Below are positions 41,328 through 51,329 of a DNA stretch of 64,000 bases, piece by piece. The DNA is taken from contig JAREIK010000375.1 in NCBI GenBank assembly GCA_029783825.1, positions 509,664-573,663 of the forward strand, in the 5' to 3' direction. Below the pieces are notes generated by a model. It did not search any database. It was given only the letters and a program-made list of their open reading frames with translations, and was not told the origin of the DNA. Each line of letters opens with the position of its first letter. Position 1 is the first letter of the stretch. This DNA is from Sapria himalayana. Taxonomy: Eukaryota > Streptophyta > Magnoliopsida > Malpighiales > Rafflesiaceae. The translations under genes were made by a program, and so were the position numbers.

Positions 41328-43690
41328 AAAACTTTGAAAGCTTATTTTGGTAATGATCGCATTTTTGTTGGAGATAGAGAAGCATTACTAATTACTTACT
41401 ATACTGGTAATGTAACTCTTAACATTGATCATGATAAATTAAATTTTAAAGATATTTTAGTAGTTCTTGAGATAAAAAATAATTTATTATCTGTTTGTCA
41501 ACTTATTCATGACAATGTTTATTATTTGAATTAAACTTTTTTTATTTTTGTTATCAAGGATTCCATATAGTAGATAATGACAAATTATCATAAATAAGAA
41601 TTCTTTTTATCCTTTAACATGAAAAAAGTGAAACTTATATTATTACAAAATCTCAAGTATTATATTCAAAAATCTGGTATGCTCTTTTAGTGCATCCTAA
41701 TTATGTCTTTTTAAAGAATTTAGAGAATAAAAAGGGTATTACTATTTCCAATTGGATAGTTAAGGATATTCCTTGCACTAATTATCAACTTGGAAATTAT
41801 CACAAAGGTTTATTTAATAAATCAAAAACTACTATGAGTTTTCATTTTGAAAAAAATTCACCGTGATATATTTTGCACAATACTTCTTTTTTCCACACAT
41901 AAATTTTAATACAATGTTATTTTTATTGATGATTTTATCAGATACATATGTGTATATCCTTTAAGCTACAAATCTAATTTTTACACATGGTTTCTAAATT
42001 TTCAAATGTTTGTGAAAAACTTTTTGATAAAAACTTTGTAATATGATGGAGGAGATGAGTTTTCTTCAAGTAATTTTTCAAATCATTTGCTTCAATATCA
42101 GATAAAATAAATATCATATTTACATACCCATGAACAAAATGGATTAGGTGATTAGCTGAGATAAAATATTGATATATTGTATAAATAAGTTTTACTCTTG
42201 TTTTTCATGCTAATGTCCCTTTAAAATCTAGTTGATACCTTCTTAATTGCTACTTATGTCTTATCTTATTAATAGACTACATGCATTTTCTATTGGTAAT
42301 AATTATCAATATTTTAAATTATTTGGTTACCATCCAAGTTACTATATCTTAGGTGTTTTTGGTATTCTCTTCTTTATTTATTTAAAAAGCTCTAACATGC
42401 ACAAATCTTCAAAAAAGGTTGTACCTTGTTCTTTCTTAGGATATAATTTTTTACAAAAATTTTATAGATTTCTTGATCCACCATCAAATTAGATTTACAC
42501 CACGTAGTCATTAATGAGATTTGTTTTCTCTATATAAAAAATAAATTATATTTCTTTCATAATCTTTCCATTACAACTTTTTCTAATCTTGATGAATAAT
42601 TTTCAAGAATTGTCTTTATTGTTAGCAATGATCCTAGACACTAAAAAAATACTCTCAAGGTTCTCCATCAGCATACCTTCCATTCAAGAAGAACTTGTTA
42701 CTATTCATGCTCATAACACTTAAGACTTTAGTGTCCAAACCTTCTAATGTTAATGTTATTGGAAAAAAAATGGTATATTGCACCAAATTTAAAGAATATG
42801 ATATGATTGATTGCTTTAAAGCATGTTTAGTTGCTAAGAGATTTTCCCAAATTCCTAGACTTGATTTTGGTGAAACATTAAGCCCTTCAAGGCTGCCACT
42901 AGTCATCTCATCCTTTCTATTGTCAATAATCTTTTCCTAATTGGTTATCTCTTTGAAAAGATTTTCATGAAATTCTTTCCTAGTTTTGTGAGAACAATCT
43001 ATCTGCATTGTGTTTGTCTTCTACATAAGTCTATATATGGCCTTAAACAAGCCCCTTGTACTTGGGTTGCTAAACTTTTGTCGAAAATCATTTTTTTGTT
43101 TTAAATTCAGTCAAGCTGATAACTCTTTATTCATTCATCACACTTCCTTATCTTGTCCTCTTTCTTGTTTATCTTGATGATAAAATTTGATTGGTAATGA
43201 CCACTTTTTTATATCTTAACTCATTACTTGACTAAATAATGATTTCTCTTTGAAGTATTTATGCAATCTCAATTATTTTATGGGGATAGAGGTTAAAATT
43301 TTCTGATGCCTCTTTATTTACTCAAATTAAATATGGACATGACTTGTTAGTAAAAACAAACATGCTTGATGCTACAAAAAAAAATTACCTCATTATCCAC
43401 AAACCTACTCCTCTTCTAGATGATGAACATCTCACTAATCTTATAACTTACCAATGACTTTGTGGGTCCCTTCAATGTCTCTCATTAACTCGCCTTGATC
43501 ATAGTTATGTTGTAAACTTAGTCAGTTAACACTTCCAAAATCAAAACATTGACTTTCATGTAGTCAAACACATACTTAGTTGCATCAAGGAAACCCTCAC
43601 ATGTGGTTTGAAATATTTATAATAAATTTCACTTACTTTTAATGCCTTTTGTAATGTAGATTAGGTAAGTCATTCTTTTAACTCAACAAA
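41328..43690 (+). pseudogene. Ty1/copia pol, broken by many stops and frameshifts
   Basis: 41331-41534 reads YFGNDRIFVGDREALLITYY and then NLLSVCQLIHDN, the copia region between protease and the GAG pre-integrase domain. 41640-42200 holds integrase-core similarities, read with stops (a FIDDFIRY-like segment near 41920, an EQNGL-like one near 42130). 42247-42492 reads YLINRLHAFSIGNN and VVPCSFLGYNFLQKFYRFLD, the end of integrase. 42695-42930 reads VIGKKMVYCTKFKEYDMID and FSQIPRLDFGETLSPS, the start of the reverse transcriptase. 43030-43220 gives SIYGLKQAPCTWVAKL and a degraded YVDD box, and 43430-43690 RNase H with QYLQNQNIDF-like and HILSCIKETLTCGLKY-like residues. No protein can be made from it. 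Confidence 0.88.
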
Positions 43691-43748
43691 TTACTTTTAG
43701 TTTTTGCATCTTTCTTGAATCAATATACAGTAAGTTTGCTTCAAATAA

Positions 43749-44260
43749 GTAACCTAATATTTCCCATTCTAGTGCATAAGTATAATATCACACCATGGTC
43801 ACTATTGTTCCTAATCTCATGTGACTCTAATATCTTTTTCATGCCATTGGCATTCAACTCGAACGTCACCCTCTCCTTCTTCATGATAATCAAAATGTTA
43901 TTCACACTTATTACATAATCATATTTTTCATTCTTGCATCAAACACATTAAAATTATCGATCATTTTATTCATGAAAATACATCAATTTTGGTTCCAAAA
44001 TGTAACCTACCATCTTCCACTCTAGTGCATAAACATAATATTGCACTATGGTCACTACTATTGCTGATCTCATGTGACTCCAATAACTTATCCATGACAT
44101 TGGAATTCAAACCGAACATCAACCTCTCCTCCTTTGTGACAATCAAAATGTTATTCACTTATTACATAATCATATGTTTCGTGCTTGCATCAAATACATT
44201 GAAATTGACTACCATTTTATTCATGAAAATGTCAAGTTCAACATTTTTTAACTCTGTCAT
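43749..44260. repeat. Tandem duplication of about 253 bp near the copia 3' end
   Basis: GTAACCTA begins both units (43749 and 44002), which share ATTCTAGTGCATAA / ACTCTAGTGCATAA, CTCATGTGACTC and ATCAAAATGTTATTCAC. The sequence lies between pol and the polypurine tract. A 62-residue frame on the minus strand (44158-43970) crosses unit 2 but is not recognised. Confidence 0.85.
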
Positions 44261-44375
44261 CTTTCCTCTAAAAAAATTGTAGATATTTTCATGAAAGTTT
44301 TCAATACATCTTATTTAATGACTTTGAATACAAGTTCAACACTCATTCTGTTGCATTGTCATGCTTGAAGGGGAG

Positions 44376-44650
44376 TGAAAATGAACACACTACGAATAAA
44401 ACCAAATAGAGAAAGATCTAACAAAGAAATATTTTAAGAGATGACTATCACCAGCAACAATCTTCATTTTACTAAAATATCTCTTTATATTTTTTAGTTT
44501 CCTAGAATCATATTCAGGATATGATCTTCGGATCAAAATTATGTCCTTTCTTTCTATATTTTATTTTCTAGCCGTTCTTTCTTAGCACATAAAAATATAT
44601 GTAATACTGTAAATTAAACAAGTAATTATCTTTTCATTCAATCATGATTT
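44376..44650 (+). repeat. Putative 3' LTR of the copia element
   Basis: Starts TGAAAATGAACACAC directly after the purine tract. It carries features common in plant copia LTRs: TTTAGTTTCCTAGAATCATA, a T-rich stretch, ATGTAATACTGTAAAT as a likely 3' processing region, and CTTTTCATTCAATCATGA near the end. The right edge is approximate because no second LTR is available for comparison. Confidence 0.6.
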
Positions 44651-47169
44651 AAGATCGCCTTTATCACATATATGTAAATTTATATGCCATGTATATAATT
44701 TATAAAATCCACATATAAATATATACATCATATATAATAACATCAATATAATAATATATATTTATAGATTTGCATACATATTTTCATATGCATATATACA
44801 TATGATGTGTGTATGTGTATAAATGCATTAAATTTGCAATACACACACACACACACACACAATGTATATTAATTTAGTTTTATGATGATGTTTTGCAATG
44901 TAAGTGGTGATTGAAGGAATCTTGAACATTATCCAATACATTTGATGCAGGGATAATACTATTTGATATATTTTCAATGATAATTACTTGATATTTGTTA
45001 GAATATTTTTGATCGACACTAAAATTTTCCATTAAATGTCATGAAAATCTAACATTTTTTACTATTTTGTTTGAAATGTGATAAATATTCATGATTTTTT
45101 ATCATTTTATATTTGTTTATATTTTTTTATATTTTTTATATAATGATGATTTATTTTCAAATCGTTTTAAGACAACTTTTTATGACTTCAATTATTTATG
45201 AATATTTTTTTATTTTTTAAAAATTTTACAACATGTTCATATTTTAGTTTTATATACCATATGTAAATCATTAAAAGTGTACTTTGTTTATCTTTTTACT
45301 AGCAAGTGTAACAAGAGTTTTTTCTCGTATTCAAAATGAACAATAATTTGTGGACATATAAAAAAAATATCTATATTTTTATTTTGATGGAGTAGGATTG
45401 ATTTTATGATGTCAAATATCAATGAATTGTTTTGGAATTATAATAAAAAAAATCAAGTGTCATAAAACAAATGTTAACATATATCAAAATAAATCATATA
45501 TCATTTAAACTCATATATCATTAAACAAATGTTTGATATTATTTAATATTATTGAAAATTATCAATTTGTATAAAAATCCAACAAATAAAATTGAAGATC
45601 ATTGATATGTGGGGAAAAGTCAACTATGGGTGGATGAAGATTCATCTTGCTTGCTCTTTCATTTGAGAGCTCCTCTTGCACATTTATAAAAGAGATTTTT
45701 TTTCATTTTTTTATCATTCATATCTTAAGTGTTATTAGTTTGTATTTTATTTTATTGTTTATTTTTTTCATTATTTCTTATAAATTTTCTATTTCAAATC
45801 ATTTGAGGTATGTTTTATTTTTGTAAGACCAACACATATAATTTAATCATGAACTATAAAAAATATGTTAACATATCTTACATATTTATTAAAAATGATT
45901 GAAATTTTTCAAAAAAATTCATATGCGATAATAAATAGACGTATCATTAATAAAATTTGAATGTGATTAAAAAACATAGACTTGTCATCAAATGCTACCA
46001 ACATATTTAATCCTTCTCAAATAATACTAAGAGAATCAATGAATTTTGCTCATTGAAAGCATATCATATATTATTAAAAAAATTCATAATATCATTAAAA
46101 CTAAATAGATTAAATACAAAAAAAATTATCAGTAGATTTCATTAAATATACATTTTAAAAAGACATCATATAACATTGAATATGTCAGGATGTACAATAA
46201 TGTATTAATGTTATTTGATTCATGGAATATATAAACTTAAGTCATTATATCTTAATATATGAATATATTCATTTTTTATAAATGAATAATTTGTTATCAT
46301 CGTTTTTGTTCTAGATATGAATATGAATTAATTCAAATTAGTTAGAGGTAAGTGATAAGTTAGAGCTATAAGAATAACTTGTTAAAATACTTAGACATCA
46401 ATTATTGCTCTACTTTTTTAGAGGATATGAAGAATCTACATGCATTGACTTTTTAAAAATTATATAAAATTTTGTTCATGATATATAAAATGTTTCATGA
46501 TTTTCTGATCTTTACTGTGTTTATTGTATATTAAATTCGATCATATTTATGATTGTTAATATTATTTTAGATAGGAAAATCAAATAACAATCAATATTAA
46601 TGAAAATTTGTTATGATAGAAAGATTAATATAATACATAGATGAGTCTTCAGGATCAAATTCCTACATTGCAACATAATATATTTGATGATGTATATGAT
46701 AAAATTTAAAGTTGTATAGATCATAATAGATAGAATGAAAATGATCTTATAATTTTTATCATTTTATGACTTAATGATTTGTAATATTTTTTATGTTTTA
46801 GTTTTATTTTGAAAGATTATACTACCATTTTTTTATTTAATAAGTATTAATTATAATATTAAATTAAAAATTTTTTTTAATGTTATTTAATTTTTTAAAT
46901 TCATAATTTTAAATTTTTTATATACTAGCTAAGTATGTATATATTTGTATTTACATTATGTATACATGTATATACACAATAATTTCTATCTATATACAAT
47001 GTGTATATGTATATATTCAATATGAGTATATATACACATTGTATGTACATTTTATATACATTATGTATGTATTTTGCATATTGTAATACACAATAATTAT
47101 ATTATGTGTATATATAGATACACATAACAATTCACACTTCTATGTTATGTATAATATATTGATATAATG
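44651..47169. other. AT-rich DNA without recognisable genes
   Basis: Holds a (CA)n run at 44842-44861 and TATA/TGTATA-rich low complexity at 46930-47150. Short frames only; no motif recognised. Confidence 0.5.
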
Positions 47170-47365
47170 CTGCCATCATTCTCAGCACTTGCCACCTGCA
47201 CACACTGCCCAGGAAACATGGCCCACAGGGGTCCAGGGTCTAGGGACTGGGCCCTTATGAGGTGGATCAGGTGCCATGGCTAGGCCTTGAAGAGCACATG
47301 CCTAGCTCTCCTAGTTCAGACCTCGGTTATTCTGGGTTGGGTATGTGCTGGGCCAGGCAATAACC
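47170..47365. other. GC-rich island of unknown origin
   Basis: About 195 bp of clearly higher G+C (for example GCCACCTGCACACACTGCCC and GGGGTCCAGGGTCTAGGGAC) in surroundings of roughly three-quarters A+T. Both strands have stops in every frame within it. A stretch AGTTCAGACCTC only loosely resembles an RNA polymerase III B box. It could be a captured host segment or the core of an unknown repeat. Confidence 0.6.
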
Positions 47366-48154
47366 ATTCTCATCACAAATGTTGGCAAAGATTTTAACGA
47401 GAATTATCTAGAGTATCTTAATTTCTTTTTTCTTTTAAGTTTGAGGTGATTAATATATATACTATTCATTATATTTACTGCACTATTTTAATTTTTGAAT
47501 TTTTTATTTCACTTGTATCTAGTCTAGGTAGTGTAGTGCTTATATTGATGGCATACTCCAAACACTTTTACTTTTGTTCTTTAAAAAAACATCAAGTGTC
47601 TTCGGGCAGTCTCCAACATGTTAGCTGAAATGATGGTGGTGGTGGTGGCATTATCACTTTTATTTCCCCCACTTTGATATCATTTTCATAAATATAAATA
47701 CATGCATTTCGGTGTCTCATTCCTAATGCAACCAAACTTGTCAAAGAGACCAAGTATAATGCCACACGGAAGAATAATTACATAATGAATATTTATCTTC
47801 GAGAGCATGTTAGATTTATAAGATAGAAAGCATGTTGTGATTGAATTAGCATCGAGGACATTGGAGATTATATTATTTTGTTTTGGCACTTGTTTTTTTG
47901 TTTTGTTTTGGAAGATAAAAATTCTATTTATCTGGGCATGTACTATTCTAAATTTCACCGGGCAACTTTTTAAAATTTTTATTTGTCAATTAGTTTTCTT
48001 AGAGTCTGAAGCCTGTGCATTTTGTTAATGATACTTGGTTTCTGCTTACCATGCAGAGTTGGATGTTATGACAGTGCAATACAAGGCCTCATATGCTAGC
48101 TCTTGTGGTGTGCTTATCTTTCTTTTTAGAGTCATGTGGTGCATGACATTCACA
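47366..48154. other. Unassigned DNA between the GC-rich island and the right arm
   Basis: Less AT-rich than 44.6-47.1 kb. 48031-48059 looks like a 3' splice site on + (TTTCTGCTTACCATGCAG) followed by an open stretch to about 48150 (LDVMTVQYKASYASSCGVLI). I do not recognise the peptide. It could be a second captured gene fragment, but this is only a guess. Confidence 0.3.
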
Positions 48155-48592
48155 GTATATGTACATATACCGAGTATATAAGTACGAATATACTTGGTAT
48201 ATACGTACGTATATACTGAGTATATACGTAGGTATATACTGAGTATGCACATAAGTGGGTGCATATATATATTTGTAGACATGTATATATAGTCATACAT
48301 ACACACCAATTTACACACAGACACACTTTTGAATATATAATTAGTCAGGCTAGTCTGGTAATCATCGTGCATTGCTTACATATGCAATTAATAAAAGCAA
48401 TGAATATTAGACTTTTCCTAAATCTTTGGTATGATATTTCTGGTCTAGGCCCGCCAGACAAATAGTTGTTGGTCTTAAAAATCTTAGTAATTGTATTGAT
48501 ATGCAATTATCACATTGTACAAAGAGAACGTATGAGTAAATAAGTTTTTTTGCTTTAAATTCTGCAATGATTTGTTCTAATTGCACTAGGTC

Positions 48593-48742
48593 TTAAAATG
48601 ATGATGATGATGATGCTCGTGTAGTGTCGTGTAATTCTGGTCCAAGAGGAATATCGGGTCCTATTTTGGGAGAAGCAGTTTGCCACCTCGTCAAAAATTT
48701 GCTCAATCTCAAGTTCATCAGTCGAGCATCATCGCCCGCCAT
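48593..48742 (-). CDS. Small ORF of 49 codons in the right arm, unknown product
   Basis: The minus-strand ATG at 48742 opens MAGDDARLMNLRLSKFLTRW and the frame ends GPDIPLGPELHDTTRA plus a serine run and Phe before TAA at 48595-48593. The frame stays open upstream through an Ala/Thr-rich stretch made by the triplet repeat (48825-48754). The left arm keeps the same final residues in the corresponding frame (ADIPLGAKLHDATRA... ending at 10259) and the same stop, although its upstream part is replaced by triplet repeat. The composition is not that of simple repeat, so it may be a piece of an element-encoded or captured protein. I do not recognise the family. Confidence 0.3.
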   Translation of the reverse strand: MAGDDARLMNLRLSKFLTRWQTASPKIGPDIPLGPELHDTTRASSSSSF

Positions 48743-48753
48743 ACTTTTATTAT

Positions 48754-48825
48754 TAGCAGCAGCAGTAGCGGCAGCGGTGGCAGCGATGGCAGCAGTAGTA
48801 GTGGTGGCAGCAATGACGGTGGCGA
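48754..48825. repeat. Degenerate trinucleotide block, right arm
   Basis: GCAGCAGCAGTAGCGGCAGC-type interrupted triplets, the counterpart of 9945-10190 but about one third as long. An adjoining (GAT)n run is at 48598-48614. Confidence 0.85.
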
Positions 48826-49315
48826 TATATACATATATACTGTAGTATTATATACTTATCAAAACATAACTTTTTTTTTATTTTGATTTGATTGAGTGGT
48901 TTAAATTTCTTACAGATATGGTACCGCATTGTTCCTTATACAAATCTTGTATAAGTGAAGGAATTTTTTACTAGACATGATGTGTCGTGACTCGGATAGC
49001 TTTGTCACAGCAGAAAATTGGTGATCAGAGGAGCAGAGGGAGAGAAAGCAATATCAAAGAATGGATAGATTATACTTTATCCACTGTCGGTAGATACATT
49101 GATGAATATGATGTAAAAATATTTTATTATTTTTTTTATTTTAATTATGTAAAATATTGTATTAGAATAAGTTATTAAATGATTTTATTTTTTGTTAATT
49201 ATAAATTATCATTTATAGTTTTTGTTTATATTCAATTTAATATAAAAATATTAAATTATTTAATTAAAAAATTTTAAAAATAAATTAAATTCTGAAAATA
49301 GTTTTGATATTAAAA

Positions 49316-49880
49316 TAGCTAGGAGAAATTTCCTAGCTAATTTAGCAAATTTTTCCTAGGTAAATTTGCTAGCGAAAATTCCCCTTGTTAAATTAGCTAG
49401 GGAAAATTCTCTAGCTAATTAAGCTAGGGAAAATTTCGTAGCTAATTAAGCTAGGGAAAATTTCGTAGCTAATTAAGCTAGGGAAAATTCCCTTGCTAAT
49501 TTAGCTAGGGAATTTTCCCTAGCTAATTTAGATAGGGATATCTTTATTTATTAACAGATTTTCAGTCACTAAATTTATTTAGCTAGGGACTATTTCCATC
49601 GCTAATATTTAGCGATGAGCACTTTAGCTTGGGAAATCTTCCATCATTAATTTTCTTTAGCAATGGAAAATCTCATTTAGCTTGCTAATTTAGCGAATGA
49701 AATTATTTTTTTAGAATGAGATTATTCCGTCACTAAATTTTTTGCTAGAGACACATTCATTTGCTAAATTTTAGCGAGAAGCACTTTAGATTGGGAACCA
49801 ATCCATCAGTAATCCATTGCTATATCCCATTTAGTTAAAAAAGATGCCCATTTAGCTAGGGAATTATGCCTAGCTATATG
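49316..49880. repeat. Subterminal CACTA motifs, right arm
   Basis: Dense palindromic units of about 28-31 bp of the form TTAGCTAGGGAAAATTCCC followed by TAGCTAA, with three nearly identical tandem copies at about 49390-49490. These are likely accessory-protein binding sites. Confidence 0.85.
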
Positions 49881-49897
49881 GGATTTTTCTTGTAGTG

Positions 49898-50816
49898 TAG
49901 AAAGATAGTTAAATAGTCGGATAGATAGATGAATAGATAGAGATATATAGATAGATAGATAGATAGATAGGCAAATAGAAAGATATACCTATACACAAAT
50001 AGGTAGATAGACTGATAGATAGATTGATAGATTGATAAACAGATAGATAAACTAACATACAAATTGTCAGATAGACAGAGATAGACAGATCAATAGATAG
50101 AAAGATAGATTTATAGAAAGATAAACATATAGATAGCGTAGAGATAGATAGATAAACAGACATATAGATAGATAGATAAATAGGCATATATATAGACAGA
50201 CAGATAGGCAGATAGATAGTTATTTAGATTTACATATAAATAGATAGATTGATTGATTGAGAAAGAAATAGATAGGAAAGTATATAGATAGATAACTAGA
50301 TAGATAGACAGATAAAATGATTGATAGATAGATAAATAAAAATATTGCCTGATAGAAAGATAGATAGATAGACAGATATATAGATAGATATATAGATAGA
50401 TATATAGATAGATAACAGATAGATAGATAGATAGAAATATAGATAGATAGATAAAGATATACAAATTAATAGAAAGTCAGATAAAGATATTGAAAGATAG
50501 AAATATAGTCAAATTGATAGATAGATAGATAGATAGATAAATAGGTAGAAAGATTGACATACAGATAGACAGATAGATAGATAGATAGATAGATAGTGAG
50601 ATAGATAGACAGATAGAAAGATAGACAAATATATAGATAGACATTTCAACAAATCTATAGATAGATATATAGATAGATAGATAGATAGACATGTAGACAG
50701 ATACATAAATAGTTAGTTAGACAGTTAGGCAGATAGGCACATAGGCAGTTAGATAAATAGACAGATAAATAGAAAGATAGATAGGTAGGTAGATGAATAG
50801 ATAGATAGACATATAT
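49898..50816 (-). repeat. (GATA)n array, inverted relative to the giant TCTA array
   Basis: The + strand is built of TAGA/GATA tetramers with variants, the reverse complement of the TCTA array. It begins on the base after the right CACTA terminus (49897) and ends on the base before the degenerate terminus of copy B (50817). Long minus-strand frames reading SIYLSIYL are artefacts of the repeat. Confidence 0.95.
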
Positions 50817-50839
50817 CATTACAAAAAAAGCCAAAATAA

Positions 50840-51120
50840 CTAGGGATATTTCCCTAGTTATTATAAGAAATTCTATCATTAAAATAGAATAGCAATGGAT
50901 TTATGACGTAAATTATCCAAAGCTAAAGTGTTCATCACAAAATATTAATGGAAAAAAAAATTCCCTAGCAAATTTTTGAATTATAGAAATCCCTAGCTAA
51001 TTATATTTTTTCCCTCTAATATTTTGATCATAATTAAGAGTAGTAATCAATATTTTTCTCCTAGATAGATATAGAAAATTCTCTATCTAAATTAGTGAGA
51101 GAAAATTCCCTAGCTATTTT
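50840..51120. repeat. Subterminal CACTA motifs of copy B
   Basis: Degenerate CCCTAGCTAA / TAGGGA motifs, more decayed than in the 41-kb interval's arms, which suggests that copy B is older. Confidence 0.7.
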
Positions 51121-51329
51121 CATTCCAAATCTATTTTCACAATTTAATTTTTTACAAAAATTTGATTACATCTTTTTAAATATTTATATTAAATTGAATA
51201 AAAACATATACTATAACCCATTTTTTATAATTAACAAAAAGTAAAAGCAATTTAAAAATTATTCTGATACAATAGTTACATATTTAAAACAAAAAGATTA
51301 CATAAGTATACAATCATTTAAAAGTAAAT

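Larger units (their letters stand above)
41065..44650 (+). mobile_element. Degraded Ty1/copia retrotransposon with 3' LTR
   Basis: Pol fragments in the copia order (protease/pre-integrase, integrase, reverse transcriptase, RNase H) are followed by a polypurine tract GAAGGGGAG at 44367-44375 and a putative 3' LTR. No 5' LTR or primer-binding site is seen: the left side is lost at or near the TCTA array boundary. About 41065-41330 contains a short stretch with no clear similarity. Confidence 0.85.
8841..49897. mobile_element. 41-kb interval bounded by inverted CACTA termini with long inverted-repeat arms (foldback-like)
   Basis: The left end reads CACTACAAGAAAAATCTCAT and continues ATAGCTAGG. 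The right end, reverse-complemented, reads CACTACAAGAAAAATCCCAT and continues ATAGCTAGG: 28 of the first 29 bases are the same. Beyond the tips the two arms stay homologous for about 2 kb as an inverted repeat, with small indels. CACTA elements normally have TIRs of only tens of bases, so this is either a giant foldback derivative of the family or two separate elements facing each other. The 3-bp flanks differ (CCT before 8841, TAG after 49897), so no target-site duplication supports a single insertion. No transposase lies inside; the nearest related one is in copy B. Confidence 0.6.
48155..49897 (-). repeat. Right inverted-repeat arm
   Basis: Reverse complement of the left arm over blocks at 48155-48480, 48583-48655, 48897-49110 and 49150-49897. 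It keeps about 90 bp (about 48655-48745) absent from the left arm and has a much shorter triplet-repeat block. Confidence 0.8.

Noticed and set aside
43970..44158. 62-codon minus-strand frame
   Set aside because: It lies in a tandem duplication and the sister unit is not open in the same frame; no family recognised.
47300..47330. tRNA-derived SINE with an internal B box in the GC-rich island
   Set aside because: The match to the B-box consensus is weak and no A box at proper spacing, poly(A) tail or TSD is seen.
8841..49897. Foldback structure as an assembly artefact (hairpin read or false inverted join)
   Set aside because: The arms differ by several indels and substitutions and the right arm holds a segment missing from the left, so they are not mirror copies of one read; an artefact elsewhere in the 22-kb array is not excluded.
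8838..49900. 3-bp target-site duplication around the 41-kb interval
   Set aside because: The left flank is CCT and the right flank TAG; they do not match, so a single insertion event is unproven.
49874..50879. Minus-strand open frames with the same SIYL pattern
   Set aside because: The same artefact on the opposite strand of the inverted GATA block.
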